Shown here in pieces: positions 40,626 to 50,254 of a stretch of 64,000 nt of DNA. This stretch comes from Aliikangiella coralliicola (lineage in GTDB: Bacteria > Pseudomonadota > Gammaproteobacteria > Enterobacterales > Kangiellaceae): NCBI RefSeq assembly GCF_007004725.1, contig NZ_ML660166.1, forward strand, positions 372,001-436,000, written 5' to 3'. Below the pieces are notes generated by a model, which worked only from the letters and a program-made list of their open reading frames with translations, was not told where the DNA came from and ran no database searches. Position 1 is the stretch's first letter, and every line of letters begins with the position of its first letter. The translations under genes were made by a program, and so were the position numbers.

Positions 40626-40741
40626 CTCAACTCAGTTTTTTATTCATCTTCTTAATTAATCTGAGCCTCGAATGAGAAAAGTCACTCCGCGCATCACGCT
40701 TGAATATTCACTTCAATTTACGTCTGTAATAAATACAAGGA

Positions 40742-40769
40742 CGCCGTGTCATCAACCGATAACACGGCG
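40742..40769 (-). other. 8-bp hairpin just downstream of frr
   Basis: CGCCGTGT (40742-40749) pairs with ACACGGCG (40762-40769) across a 12-base loop, 27 bases after the frr stop. There is no T run on either strand, so it is either a weak terminator or an RNA-stability or processing element. Confidence 0.5.
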
Positions 40770-40796
40770 CTCAATGATTACAATTGTCAAATGGAA

Positions 40797-41354
40797 CTAT
40801 ATTTCCATCAATTCTTTTTCTTTTTCAGCAACCAACTCGTCCACTTTTTTCACATGGCTATCGGTCAGTTTTTGAATTTCATCTTCTGCGCGACGCTCTT
40901 CATCTTCGCTAATTTCTTTTTCTTTTTCCAATTCTTTTAAAGTTGAGTTAGCATCTCGGCGAATATTTCGGATAGCAATTTTCGCTGATTCTGCTTCATT
41001 ACCGACAACTTTAATTAAGTCCTTGCGACGCTCTTCAGTCAAGGCAGGCAGTGGCAATCGAATCAGGTTACCAGCAGTATTTGGTGTGATACCAATGTCA
41101 GATTCCATAATCGCTTTTTCTATCGGCTGGATCATCGATTTCTCGAATGGTTGAACAGTCAATGTTCGAGCGTCTTGTACTGAGACATTAGCAGCCTGAC
41201 TTAGCGGTGTATCAACACCGTAATATGAAACGGTTAAATGAGCCAACAAACTAGGATGTGCTCGACCAGTGCGGATTTTTTGTAATGCGACTTTGAATGA
41301 TTCGATGCTTTTATCCATTCGCGTATTGGCATCTTGCTTTATTTCATTAATCAC
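40797..41354 (-). CDS. frr: Frr, ribosome recycling factor
   Basis: A 185-aa tRNA-shaped protein that splits post-termination ribosomes with EF-G. The N-terminal and C-terminal helices form the three-helix bundle ([39 protein letters not shown]), with domain II in between. Length is exactly that of the family. It follows pyrH by 32 bases. Confidence 0.96.
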   Translation of the reverse strand: MINEIKQDANTRMDKSIESFKVALQKIRTGRAHPSLLAHLTVSYYGVDTPLSQAANVSVQDARTLTVQPFEKSMIQPIEKAIMESDIGITPNTAGNLIRLPLPALTEERRKDLIKVVGNEAESAKIAIRNIRRDANSTLKELEKEKEISEDEERRAEDEIQKLTDSHVKKVDELVAEKEKELMEI

Positions 41355-41386
41355 TTTGGCGCTCCGTTTTTTATCCTAAAAAGTTA

Positions 41387-42115
41387 CTAGCAAGTAATGA
41401 GAGTGCCTTCACTCTCTTCTAAAACAGCATTAATCAAAGCATCAGGCTTTTGCATGTTAAATACTCTGATATTTTTCTCATGATCACGCGCTAGACAGAA
41501 AGCAGTTAAATCCATAATACCCAACTGTTTTTGCAGCGCTTCATTATAAGTCAATTGATCGTAGCGTACCGCGTCTGGATCTTTATTAGGATCTGCCGAA
41601 TAGACCCCATCGACTTTGGTTGCTTTCAAGATCACATCAGCGTCAATTTCAATACCACGCAAACATGCTGCAGTATCCGTCGTAAAGAATGGATTACCTG
41701 TTCCTGCTGTAAATATGACAACCTGTCCCGCTTTCATAAAACGTAGCGCAAAACGACGATCATAATCTTCACATACGCCTGTTAGCGAAACCGCGGACAT
41801 CACTCGAGTACCTACGCGGAGGCGCTCGAGTGCGTCTTGCATTGCTAAAGAATTCATCACCGTAGCCAACATTCCCATGTGGTCACCTGCCACACGGTTC
41901 ATACCGGCCTTAGCCAATTTCTCACCTCGAAATAAGTTACCACCGCCAATCACGATACCAACTTGCACACCGCGTTCAACTAAGTGCTTAATTTCAGTGG
42001 CGATTCTGTCTAGTACTGAAGGATCAATACCAAACGGCTCCGCGCCCATTAAGGCTTCTCCGCTTAACTTAAGCAGAACTCTTTTACGATTCTTTCCAGG
42101 CGCAGAACTTGGCAT
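41387..42115 (-). CDS. pyrH: PyrH, UMP kinase
   Basis: A 242-aa amino-acid-kinase-fold enzyme that makes UDP from UMP and ATP. The ATP and phosphate motifs are [12 protein letters not shown] and [10 protein letters not shown]; the nucleotide site includes [16 protein letters not shown]. It is the hexameric, GTP-activated, UTP-inhibited bacterial form. Its ATG is 5 bases after the tsf stop. Confidence 0.96.
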   Translation of the reverse strand: MPSSAPGKNRKRVLLKLSGEALMGAEPFGIDPSVLDRIATEIKHLVERGVQVGIVIGGGNLFRGEKLAKAGMNRVAGDHMGMLATVMNSLAMQDALERLRVGTRVMSAVSLTGVCEDYDRRFALRFMKAGQVVIFTAGTGNPFFTTDTAACLRGIEIDADVILKATKVDGVYSADPNKDPDAVRYDQLTYNEALQKQLGIMDLTAFCLARDHEKNIRVFNMQKPDALINAVLEESEGTLITC

Positions 42116-42120
42116 GACGA

Positions 42121-43002
42121 TTATTCCCCTTTTACTTGAGCCATTACTTCAGCGGCAAAATCTTCTTCTTTCTTTTCAATACCTTCACCGACTTCGAATC
42201 GTACCAGAGAAGTCACATCAGCGTTAGCTTTCTTTAGTAATTCGCCAACAGTCATTGATGGATCCTTAACAAAAGCTTGCCCAACCAGGCTAACTTCAGC
42301 AGCAAATTTACGCATACGACCAACAATCATCTTTTCGATGATTTCAGCAGGCTTACCACTCTCTTTCGCTTGCGCTGTAAAAATCTCTTTTTCACGGTTA
42401 TAAACGTCTTCAGAAATATCTTCTGGACGAACGAACTGAGGATTAGTAGCAGCAGCATGCATTGCAATGTCTTTTGCCAAATCTTGATCGCCAGCTTTAA
42501 GCGCAGCAACAACACCAATTCTTCCGCCATGGATGTAGCTAGCTAGTACACCTTCACTTGCTTCAACGATTTGAACACGGCGCACGCCGATGTTTTCGCC
42601 GATTTTAGCGACTAAGTTAGTACGTGCAGCTTCAACTGTTTCACCAGAAGCCAAAGTCGTTGCGTTTAGCGTGTCGATGTCTGAAGTTTTGTTGCTTAGT
42701 GCAGCGTCGATAACCTGGTCAGCAAATGCTTTAAAGTTCTCATCACGTGCAACAAAGTCAGTTTCAGAATTCACTTCAACAATCGCAGCTAACTTACCGT
42801 CATCTGATGACTTGGTGATGATAATTCCTTCAGCAGCAATTCGACCTGCTTTTTTCTCAGCTTTTGCAGCACCAGATTTACGCATGTTATCAATTGCAGT
42901 TTCAATATCGCCATTGGTTTCGACCAAGGCTTTTTTACATTCCATCATTCCTGCGCCAGTTCTTTCGCGCAGTTCTTTAACTAATGCAGCGGTAATTGCC
43001 AT
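42121..43002 (-). CDS. tsf: EF-Ts, translation elongation factor Ts
   Basis: A 293-aa guanine-nucleotide exchange factor for EF-Tu. The N-terminal UBA-like region ([18 protein letters not shown]) and the conserved [12 protein letters not shown] are present. The ATG at 43002 has a GGAG site six bases before it; the frame is open 4 codons upstream but that start lacks a site. It lies 145 bases after rpsB, with an attenuator-like hairpin between. Confidence 0.96.
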   Translation of the reverse strand: MAITAALVKELRERTGAGMMECKKALVETNGDIETAIDNMRKSGAAKAEKKAGRIAAEGIIITKSSDDGKLAAIVEVNSETDFVARDENFKAFADQVIDAALSNKTSDIDTLNATTLASGETVEAARTNLVAKIGENIGVRRVQIVEASEGVLASYIHGGRIGVVAALKAGDQDLAKDIAMHAAATNPQFVRPEDISEDVYNREKEIFTAQAKESGKPAEIIEKMIVGRMRKFAAEVSLVGQAFVKDPSMTVGELLKKANADVTSLVRFEVGEGIEKKEEDFAAEVMAQVKGE

Positions 43003-43101
43003 GTTTATCTCCAAAAATTAAATATAAGCATTCAAGCTTTTCTGATCGCTTCCGGTGCTCAAATTGACACTTTATCAAGCCAATCATGTCTGAAAAGCTA
43101 C

Positions 43102-43128
43102 AAAATAGGGGGCTTAGCCCCCTATTTT
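43102..43128 (-). terminator. Attenuator-like hairpin between rpsB and tsf
   Basis: A perfect 12-bp stem AAAATAGGGGGC (43102-43113) / GCCCCCTATTTT (43117-43128) with a 3-base loop lies 20 bases after the rpsB stop, and the stem itself supplies a short T tract. A similar partial terminator between rpsB and tsf exists in enterics and lowers tsf relative to rpsB. Confidence 0.8.
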
Positions 43129-43147
43129 AGTTATTTGAGAGCGAGGA

Positions 43148-43900
43148 CTACTCTGCAGAAGCTTCTTTCTCTTCTTCTACAAATTCATCGCTGGTTTCTT
43201 CAGCAGGTGCTGTTGCAACGCTTTGACGACCATCAAGAACGGTGTCTGCAGCCGCAGAAAGATAAAGTTGAATCGCACGAATCGCATCATCATTTCCAGG
43301 GATAACATAATCAACCCCATCAGGGTTAGAGTTACTATCCACAACAGAAATAACAGGAATTCCTAATTTTCGCGCTTCAGAAATTGCGATGTGCTCGTGA
43401 TCAGCATCGATAACAAAAAGCGCGTCAGGAAGACCGCCCATGTTTTTAATACCGCCAATACTAGCTTCTAACTTAGTCATTTCACGAGTCAGCAATAAAG
43501 CTTCTTTCTTAGTTAAACGGTCAAAAGTACCGTCTTCGCTTTGCTTTTCTAACTCTTTTAAACGATTAATCGACTGACGAATCGTTTTATAGTTGGTTAA
43601 CATTCCGCCCAACCAACGCTTATCAACAAAGAACTGACCACAACGAGTTGCTTCTTCACGAACAATTTTACTCGCGCTACGCTTGGTGCCGACGAATAAA
43701 ACTTTACCTTTTCTCGCAGCAACAGAACTTAGGAAGTTCAATGCGTCATTGAATAGAGGTAGTGAGTGCTCTAAGTTGATAATATGAATTTTGTTACGTG
43801 CGCCGAAGATGTACGGCTTCATTTTTGGATTCCAGAAACGGGTACGGTGACCGAAATGTACGCCCGCCTGAAGCATATCACGCATAGTGACTTTTGCCAT
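43148..43900 (-). CDS. rpsB: Ribosomal protein S2
   Basis: A 250-aa small-subunit protein. Conserved segments include [38 protein letters not shown] and [23 protein letters not shown], kept here as short motifs of the family. The acidic C-terminal tail ([17 protein letters not shown]) is typical of gammaproteobacteria. It opens the rpsB-tsf-pyrH-frr unit and is probably autoregulated by S2 through its leader. Confidence 0.97.
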   Translation of the reverse strand: MAKVTMRDMLQAGVHFGHRTRFWNPKMKPYIFGARNKIHIINLEHSLPLFNDALNFLSSVAARKGKVLFVGTKRSASKIVREEATRCGQFFVDKRWLGGMLTNYKTIRQSINRLKELEKQSEDGTFDRLTKKEALLLTREMTKLEASIGGIKNMGGLPDALFVIDADHEHIAISEARKLGIPVISVVDSNSNPDGVDYVIPGNDDAIRAIQLYLSAAADTVLDGRQSVATAPAEETSDEFVEEEKEASAE

Positions 43901-44040
43901 TGTATAAACTCCTGATTATTAAGGGTTTTGCCTCCGCTATTCCCAACTACCAACCTCATTCAGTCATTAACCAAAGAAGCACCCTGATAGCCGTGTCGAA
44001 TAGCGTGTGAATTAGGTGTCAATCGAGATTAACTGACACG
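43901..44040 (-). promoter_or_regulatory. rpsB 5' leader, candidate S2 autoregulatory RNA
   Basis: About 140 bases lie between the predicted transcription start and the rpsB ATG. A hairpin GTGTCA/TGACAC (44016-44021 with 44034-44039) sits at the 5' end, and a structured stretch continues to the ribosome site (AGGAG about 10 bases before ATG). S2 represses its own leader in enteric bacteria; the homology here is inferred from position and structure only. Confidence 0.4.
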
Positions 44041-44046
44041 GCGCGC

Positions 44047-44076
44047 TTTATATCATAGATGGTGCATTCAGAGCAA
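44047..44076 (-). promoter_or_regulatory. Predicted sigma-70 promoter of rpsB
   Basis: On the minus strand TTGCTC (44071-44076) and TATAAA (44047-44052) are 18 bases apart, followed by a GC-rich discriminator (GCGCGCC), which is typical of stringently controlled ribosomal promoters. Confidence 0.55.
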
Positions 44077-44228
44077 TAAAAATAGCGGTTTTGGCGGAAT
44101 AATTGCAACTTCAACGAAAATCTCGCCAAAAGGAGTAAAATAGCTGAGTTGGTGTCATACCAGAAGCCGAAGTCTATCGCTTGGTCGGTATTCCCGAAGG
44201 AAATCTGTAAGCCTAACCTTTAGCAATT

Positions 44229-45272
44229 TTATTTTGCAGGAAATACAACTAAGTGTTCGATCTCTAGCCGAATGCCGATCGCTTCGTTAACCGGGTGGTC
44301 GTGGTGGCTGGGTACAAGGCTCAAAACCTGTTCTTGTCCATTGATCGCTAAGGTATAAAGAAACTCAGCACCTCGAAAAACCTTATCAATTACGACAGCG
44401 GTTTTCTCGCTCTCATCATCGTGTAATATATCATCAGGACGAACAAATACTCTAACACTCTCACCGGCTTTATAGCCGTGTTGAGTATTCCCTTTCAACA
44501 GGCCAAGCTTCGTATCAACACAATGCTCATCGATAACAACAGCATCTAAAAAGACGCCTTCTCCAATAAAATCAGCGACAAATTCATTATTGGGTCGATG
44601 ATAAAGGCCAAAAGCAGAATCCAGCTGCTGCAAACTACCGCCATTAATCAGCCCTATTCGGTCTGCCATCGCAAAGGCTTCATGTTGATTATGACTAACC
44701 ATGATGACTGTTATTCCAGCGGTCTTAAAAACTCTGCGTAAATCTCTTGCTAAGAGTTCGCGCAATTCTACATCCATGCTAGAAAATGGTTCATCCAATA
44801 ATAATAATTTGGGCTCAGGCGCCATAGCTCTGGCGATAGCCACTCTTTGCTGCTGACCACCAGAAAGTTGATGGGGATAAAGGTCAATGAAACTTTTCAT
44901 ATCCAATAATTCAGAAAGCGTTTCGATCTTTTGGTCTTGTTCTGGCTTTGCTAGTTGATAGATGCCAAAACAAATATTTTCCCTGGCTGTTAAATGGGGG
45001 AACAATGCGTAATCCTGGAATACCATTCCCAGCCGACGCTTTTCAACAGCAACATTGACTTTATTGTCCGAATACTTATTTCCAGCAATCCAGACTTCAC
45101 CATCTTCGATGGTTTGAAAACCAGCGATGGTTCTTAGTAGCGTAGTTTTGCCGCCGCCGCTGGGGCCAAGCAGGCAGATAATTTCGCCATCGTTAACTTG
45201 CAAAGAGATTGAATTCAGCACCTGACGAGCTGAAAAACTGACATTGATATTTTTCAGTTCAAGAGCGTGCAT
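44229..45272 (-). CDS. fbpC: FbpC-type iron(III) ABC transporter ATP-binding protein
   Basis: A 347-aa ATPase with Walker A GPSGGGKTT (about residue 37), signature LSGGQQQR, Walker B LLLLDEP and switch His in MVSHNQHE. The C-terminal 110 residues form a TOBE-type regulatory domain (GESVRVFVRPDDI). It powers the permease encoded just upstream; the two genes overlap by 14 bases. It is last in the minus-strand operon whose first gene is the binding protein. Close relatives carry sulfate or putrescine, so iron is inferred from the whole operon. Confidence 0.85.
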   Translation of the reverse strand: MHALELKNINVSFSARQVLNSISLQVNDGEIICLLGPSGGGKTTLLRTIAGFQTIEDGEVWIAGNKYSDNKVNVAVEKRRLGMVFQDYALFPHLTARENICFGIYQLAKPEQDQKIETLSELLDMKSFIDLYPHQLSGGQQQRVAIARAMAPEPKLLLLDEPFSSMDVELRELLARDLRRVFKTAGITVIMVSHNQHEAFAMADRIGLINGGSLQQLDSAFGLYHRPNNEFVADFIGEGVFLDAVVIDEHCVDTKLGLLKGNTQHGYKAGESVRVFVRPDDILHDDESEKTAVVIDKVFRGAEFLYTLAINGQEQVLSLVPSHHDHPVNEAIGIRLEIEHLVVFPAK

Positions 45273-46950
45273 TATAACCTGGGCGTGATTTCCGAATTGA
45301 AAGACTGAGCAAGATTACAGGAATAATACCGACTAACACAATAGCTAATGCCGGGGTTGCCGCATCAGCCAAACGTTCTTCGTTGGCTAACTCATAAGTT
45401 CGTATCGCCAAAGTATTGTAGTTGAACGGACGTAAAATCAGAGTTGCAGGTAACTCTTTTAACACATCTACAAAGACCAGAAGCGCTGCAGTCAATAGAC
45501 TCCCTTTTATCATCGGCATGTGAATTTTCCTGACTATTCCCGCGTCTTTTAATCCCATGGTTCTTCCAGCTTCATCCATGCTAGGTTTAACTTTCGCCAA
45601 TGCAGCATCGACACCGTTGACAGAAACGGCCAAAAACCTTACCAGATAGGCAATCACTAAAATAAATAGTCCGCCGCTTAACAACAAACCACTACTAATC
45701 TCAAACTCTTCACGTAACCAAGCGTCTAATGTGTTGTCAAACCAGGCAAAGGGTAACATGACCCCCACTGCGATAATGGTACCGGGTAATGCATAACCCA
45801 TGGCGACAAAGCGAGTTGCGTTATTCATCAGAGGCCCAGAGTAACGACGTTTACCATAAATAAAAAACATGGCGAGAATTAATGCAATAATTGCCGTGGT
45901 TAAAGCCAATGAAAAGCTATGCCATATCAACAGCAAAAATTCTTCGTCAATCACGCTGGAAAATGTGGCAACCGCCCAACTTATGAGAAAATATACTGGA
46001 ATAATAAAGCCCAATAAAACTAGAGTCCCACATAACGAACAGGCTAAAGCAGCACCGGCCCCTTTGAGCTTAATGGGGTTAATCTGGCTATATTTTGAAC
46101 TTGTATGATAATACTGAGATTGCTTGCGCGAACGGCGCTCCAGGTAAACCAATAAAATCACAAATAACAACATAAACGCAGATAGTTGTGCGGCAGCGAC
46201 GTTGTTCCCCAAACCAAACCAGGTGCGAAAGATACCCGTGGTAAACGTAGCGACACCAAAATATTGGACGGTTCCATAATCAGCTAATGTTTCCATTAAA
46301 ACCAATGACAGCCCGACTAAAATCGCCGGCCTTGCTAGCGGTAAGGCTACCTTGAAAAACATACGATACGCGTTACAGCCTAAGGTTCTGGAAACTTCCA
46401 GCACGCAAACAGATTGTTCAATAAAGGCAGCGCGAGTTAACAAGTAAATATAGGGATACAAAACCAGCGAAAGCAATACAGTCGCGCCGCCGAGGGAACG
46501 AATATCAGGAAACCAATAGTCTCCAAACCCAACCTCAAAACTCGTTCGAATCCATTCCTGTAGCGGTCCGGAAACGTCAAGAATTCCGGTGTAAGTGTAG
46601 GCAATAATGTAGGCAGGCATCGCCATCGGTAATAACAACAACCAACTAAACACTCTGCTGCCGGGAAACTGGCACATAGTGATCAGCCAGGCAGATGAAA
46701 CGCCCATTAAAAGGCTTAATACGCCCACACCTAACATCAATAGCAACGAATTGCCCAAGTATTCCATCAACACCGTATCGTACAAATGCCGCCAGACTTC
46801 GCCGTTTGGAATAAAAATACTGAAAAAGGTTGTTAAAAGCGGAATGGAAAAAAATAAAGCCAGCCCAATAGCGCCAACTTTCCAGTATTGGATGTTTACT
46901 GAAAATGAAGGCGTGTTTGAAGACTGACTTATCGCATCGTTACGCGGCAT
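45259..46950 (-). CDS. fbpB: FbpB-type iron(III) ABC transporter permease (fused double permease)
   Basis: A 563-aa membrane protein made of two fused permease halves, about 12 transmembrane helices in all. Each half has an EAA-type loop (first half VLEVSRTLGCNAYRMFFKVALP; second DEAGRTMGLKDAGIVRKIHMP, each cited by key residues E..G). This two-in-one layout is usual for the FbpB/SfuB family. It overlaps the ATPase gene by 14 bases and begins 75 bases after the binding-protein gene. Confidence 0.88.
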   Translation of the reverse strand: MPRNDAISQSSNTPSFSVNIQYWKVGAIGLALFFSIPLLTTFFSIFIPNGEVWRHLYDTVLMEYLGNSLLLMLGVGVLSLLMGVSSAWLITMCQFPGSRVFSWLLLLPMAMPAYIIAYTYTGILDVSGPLQEWIRTSFEVGFGDYWFPDIRSLGGATVLLSLVLYPYIYLLTRAAFIEQSVCVLEVSRTLGCNAYRMFFKVALPLARPAILVGLSLVLMETLADYGTVQYFGVATFTTGIFRTWFGLGNNVAAAQLSAFMLLFVILLVYLERRSRKQSQYYHTSSKYSQINPIKLKGAGAALACSLCGTLVLLGFIIPVYFLISWAVATFSSVIDEEFLLLIWHSFSLALTTAIIALILAMFFIYGKRRYSGPLMNNATRFVAMGYALPGTIIAVGVMLPFAWFDNTLDAWLREEFEISSGLLLSGGLFILVIAYLVRFLAVSVNGVDAALAKVKPSMDEAGRTMGLKDAGIVRKIHMPMIKGSLLTAALLVFVDVLKELPATLILRPFNYNTLAIRTYELANEERLADAATPALAIVLVGIIPVILLSLSIRKSRPGYNARS

Positions 46951-47024
46951 TATTTAGTTATTCGTGCCGATGGTTCTAGTTTAACCGAATCAACAAATTG
47001 AGCGGGTAGTAATAACAGATTCGA

Positions 47025-48053
47025 CTATTTCCAACCTGCTCTATCCATTAATAAAACAGCTTCGGCATTGTACTTTCCAAGTAGGTCCATGTTAATTGCG
47101 TCTGGCTTGAACTCTCCCCACTGTTTGAGTAAAGCGCTGTTCGCTACACCAGCAACAACAGGGTATTCATAGTTGGCTTTTGCGTACCAGGTTTGAGCTG
47201 CATCGCTCACTAAGTATTCTAGCAGCTTGATTGCTTCTTTTTTATGCTGGGCCGATTGAGTAATACCGATACCGCTCAGGTTGACATGAGCGCCACGGCT
47301 GGATTGATTTGGCCAAAATACGCTCACTTTGCTTGCAGCTTTTTTCTCGGCTTCAACTTTTGATTCAAGCATTCCACCGACGTAGTAAGTGTTAACCAGC
47401 GCTAAATCACATTGGCCAACAGCCACGGCTTTAACTTGGTCACGATCACCGCCCTTAGGAGAACGAGCAAAATTGTTTACCAGCCCTTTAGCCCATTTTT
47501 CAGTGGCCTCTGCCCCGTTATGAGCAATTAAGCTGGCGACTAGCGATTGGTTATAAACATTAGAAGATGAACGAACGCACAGTTTCTTTTGCCACTTGGG
47601 GTCCGCCAAATCTTCATAGCTGGACAACTGCTTGCCCGGAACTCGTTCTGGAGAGTAAACAATGACTCTTGACCGCAACGATAAGCCATACCAGTAACCT
47701 TCATCATCGCGGTAATTTTGAGGGACATGCTTGGATAGATAATCTGAGTGAACTTTTTGCAACAGGTTTTGCTGCTTCGCACGATGCAATCGTGCAGCGT
47801 CAACGGTTAACAAAACATCAGCAGGGCTATTTTTTCCCTCGACTTCCAATCGCTTAATCAAAGCATCTGCTTTACCGGTAACCAAATTCACCTTGATACC
47901 GGTTTCTTCTGTAAACCGTTTCAACAATGGCTTAATTAGCGCTTCTTTTCGAGCTGAGTAGACGTTGACCTCAGCACTGTTAGCGATTGAACTTAACAAC
48001 AAAGGTGATAATAGGAGAATGGTGCAAAATAATCTGCGCATGTTGGAACTCAT
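47025..48053 (-). CDS. fbpA: FbpA-type periplasmic iron(III)-binding protein
   Basis: A 342-aa periplasmic protein with a signal peptide (about residues 1-27, ending NSAE) and a transferrin-like two-lobe fold. VNVYSARKEALIKPLL opens the mature part, and the region KGGDRDQVKAVAVGQCDLALVNTYYVG contains the adjacent tyrosines (YY) that bind iron in this family. It delivers ferric iron to FbpBC. A Fur-box candidate overlaps its promoter. The ATG at 48053 is followed by another at 48041; either is possible. Confidence 0.9.
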   Translation of the reverse strand: MSSNMRRLFCTILLLSPLLLSSIANSAEVNVYSARKEALIKPLLKRFTEETGIKVNLVTGKADALIKRLEVEGKNSPADVLLTVDAARLHRAKQQNLLQKVHSDYLSKHVPQNYRDDEGYWYGLSLRSRVIVYSPERVPGKQLSSYEDLADPKWQKKLCVRSSSNVYNQSLVASLIAHNGAEATEKWAKGLVNNFARSPKGGDRDQVKAVAVGQCDLALVNTYYVGGMLESKVEAEKKAASKVSVFWPNQSSRGAHVNLSGIGITQSAQHKKEAIKLLEYLVSDAAQTWYAKANYEYPVVAGVANSALLKQWGEFKPDAINMDLLGKYNAEAVLLMDRAGWK

Positions 48054-48368
48054 TGATATTCAAGTTATTGTTAATAGTAATGATAACCGATCTCAGTTAT
48101 AAATAAATAGTTAAATTTTATGGAATTATGTGGAAAGTCAGTGAATTTGTGGGCGTTCGGTTTGAACAGGACTTATGTTGTTCAATATTATTAGCAAAGT
48201 CGTGCGGTATTTTTTAAGCGATATTAGTAAACCTGATACAAAAATCTATCCAGAGTATTGAGTTTATTTTCACCATAATACTATCGAATTATAATTTGAC
48301 AGGGTTACGGTATATTTCACAATTTCGCTATATAATAATTTAATCAACATAATCACTAGCTCCTCTGT
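48054..48368. promoter_or_regulatory. Divergent control region between fbpA and the methyltransferase gene
   Basis: A 315-base A+T-rich gap. The fbpA side holds the Fur-box candidate. On the methyltransferase side there is a consensus TATAAT at 48331-48336, about 32 bases before the ATG, without a good -35 at 17 bases. A perfect TTGACA at 48296-48301 is 29 bases from it, too far to pair. Confidence 0.35.
48070..48088. promoter_or_regulatory. Fur-box candidate upstream of fbpA
   Basis: The 19-mer GTTAATAGTAATGATAACC matches the classical Fur consensus (GATAATGATAATCATTATC) at 13 of 19 positions. It lies 17 bases upstream of the fbpA start, where Fur-iron would block transcription when iron is plentiful. 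Confidence 0.55.
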
Positions 48369-49127
48369 ATGACTGATAACTCCATATATGACGAAGAACT
48401 CGCCAAACAGTATGATGGTGAGATTTCAAAAAATTCGTTCAATAGATCAGATCGTAGAAAACTGCTTAAGATTGTTGAGCATAAAATCCCGACCAACCAC
48501 TTAATAGTCGATGTCGGTGGAGGCACTGGAACTGACGCAATTATCCTGGCAAAAAAAGGCTACAAAGTTTGCATAATTGAACCTTCTATATCAATGTTCG
48601 AAAGAGCCCATAAAAAGGTTAAAGAAAATAACCTTACTGACAAAGTAGAGCTACTGCATGGCGACTCATCGGTAATTAATCAAATTACAACTCAGACAGA
48701 TTGTCCGGTTTCAGTAATATCAAATTTTTCATCGTTAAATCATTTGGAAACCCCCTCACAAGAACTAACAAACATCTCAAACATGGTTAGTCCAGGAGGC
48801 TATTTTATTTTTTCAATTGGAAATCCCTTTTTCTATGGACACTTTAAAATGCTTCGCATTTTTAATGTATTAATCAATTTGGCTATCTCAGGTATCGCTC
48901 GTTCTCAACTACACTCCACAACTTATAACTACTACAGAAAAAATTTTTTATCTTCAAGAATGCCAAACTTAGTTCTTAAAGAGAGATCTTTAAGTGTCAG
49001 CAGGTTATCTGAAAATTATCAAAATTCTCTTATTGGAAGAGTTTCAAAGTTGCTGTTACGATACTTTCCGTTTGTATTACCATCAGGTTCTGCTTTTCAA
49101 ATGTACGTTTGGAAAAGAAATGCCTAG
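48369..49127 (+). CDS. Class I SAM-dependent methyltransferase
   Basis: A 252-aa protein. Motif I is VDVGGGTGTDAIILAKKG (residues 40-57), followed by an acidic residue at the end of beta-2 (CIIEPS) and a post-I motif (LLHGDSS). SVISNFSSLNHLE corresponds to motif IV. The C-terminal part is basic and aromatic (YNYYRKNF). The substrate is unknown; it resembles UbiE/small-molecule methyltransferases. Its stop codon overlaps the start of the next gene by 8 bases, so the two are likely translated together. Codon use is more A+T-rich than in the flanking housekeeping genes. Confidence 0.75.
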   Translation: MTDNSIYDEELAKQYDGEISKNSFNRSDRRKLLKIVEHKIPTNHLIVDVGGGTGTDAIILAKKGYKVCIIEPSISMFERAHKKVKENNLTDKVELLHGDSSVINQITTQTDCPVSVISNFSSLNHLETPSQELTNISNMVSPGGYFIFSIGNPFFYGHFKMLRIFNVLINLAISGIARSQLHSTTYNYYRKNFLSSRMPNLVLKERSLSVSRLSENYQNSLIGRVSKLLLRYFPFVLPSGSAFQMYVWKRNA

Positions 49128-50103
49128 AGCGACTAAGCGGTTGAGAAATTATAGTAACCTACTGCTCAATAAAATCATTCCAAAACCTATTTCTCAAACA
49201 TATTGCAAAGGATTCTACCCAGACCCCAAACTTTCTCAGCTGGAGCTTATTTTCGCAAACCAACAATTTGATGTGTCAAATAATTGCGTTATATGGTCGT
49301 TAAGACCACTTATTTTTTCCATATCGCTAAGTCATAATATGGAAAAATCTCTTAATCAACTAAAAAACAGTAATATTTATTTAAACCTTCGCACATATCC
49401 GAATTTTGGCTCTCGTTTATTCGGCCAGTTAGAATTATCTGTTCACGAAAAAGTTGAAATAGGCGATGCCATTTATTTAACTGCGACTATAAAACGCGTA
49501 TCAGACTATACGCTTCCCAAACATCTAGATCTAGTTGATAACTTGTTAGTTTTATTACGGAGAAAGTTAAATAAAAAGCCTTTTAATTTTATTATGGATG
49601 ATAAAGATCTAAGGGCATTCGCGCTATTTTATTCTCTACCGAGGCCAGTTGTCTTGGTGTCAGTAAGTAATGATGGTTATGACAATCTGTTCCCAATGGA
49701 TTTAATCGGCTCTCTGAAAGGTGAAGATAACAACGAAATTTATTCTCTTTCTTTACGACAAACCAGCCCTTCTATTGAACTTATGCTCAAATCAAAACAG
49801 GTAGCAATAGCTGGTGTTCCCATTCATCAATCAGAACTAGTTTATCAATTGGGAGAGCATCATAAGAAAAAAAGTATTGATTGGTCTGAGTTAAGTATTC
49901 AAGCCATACATTCGAAAGAATATGAATTAAGAGTACCTGAATGGTCAACTCAAATTGAAGAGTTATTAATTAAAAATTCGTTCGAACTAGGTTCTCATCG
50001 TGTGTTTCTATGTTCTACAGTATCATCAGTAAAACGAGGTAGAGCAGAACTGATGCACCACGTAAGTGGTCGTTTTATGAAACTAATAAGAAAAGAAAAA
50101 TAA
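49120..50103 (+). CDS. Flavin-reductase-like (FMN-binding split-barrel) protein
   Basis: A 327-aa protein. The region around residues 168-250 (LPRPVVLVSVS, NLFPMDLIGSL, LSLRQTSPSIELM, KQVAIAGVP) has the pattern of the flavin reductase / DIM6-NTAB family. The first 150 residues and the final part are less familiar. The start is the ATG at 49120, inside the end of the methyltransferase gene, with GGAAAAG upstream. I infer a flavin-dependent step coupled to the methyltransferase, possibly modifying a small molecule; no specific pathway is recognised. Confidence 0.6.
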   Translation: MPRATKRLRNYSNLLLNKIIPKPISQTYCKGFYPDPKLSQLELIFANQQFDVSNNCVIWSLRPLIFSISLSHNMEKSLNQLKNSNIYLNLRTYPNFGSRLFGQLELSVHEKVEIGDAIYLTATIKRVSDYTLPKHLDLVDNLLVLLRRKLNKKPFNFIMDDKDLRAFALFYSLPRPVVLVSVSNDGYDNLFPMDLIGSLKGEDNNEIYSLSLRQTSPSIELMLKSKQVAIAGVPIHQSELVYQLGEHHKKKSIDWSELSIQAIHSKEYELRVPEWSTQIEELLIKNSFELGSHRVFLCSTVSSVKRGRAELMHHVSGRFMKLIRKEK

Positions 50104-50254
50104 TATTCATTTAGTTCAGGAATTGGAAAGCGGCCCTAAATAGTTTTATGATTAAATTTAAAGACCGCCTTATTGACCACATTTAGATTGTCAGTTACTC
50201 AAAATAACTTATAGGATCTTTTTAGCTGGATTAGTTCAAAAAACGGACTCAACA

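Larger units (their letters stand above)
40448..40796. other. frr-uppS spacer, pyrimidine-rich with degenerate tandem repeat
   Basis: A 349-base non-coding gap, strongly T+C rich on the plus strand (purine-rich in the direction of transcription). Its core, 40565-40625, is a chain of related 11-13-base units listed separately. A hairpin stands at 40742-40769. No open frame here has protein-like composition. Confidence 0.6.

Noticed and set aside
48296..48336. Perfect TTGACA and perfect TATAAT hexamers before the methyltransferase gene
   Set aside because: They are 29 bases apart, too far for one sigma-70 promoter; in A+T-rich DNA such hexamers arise by chance.
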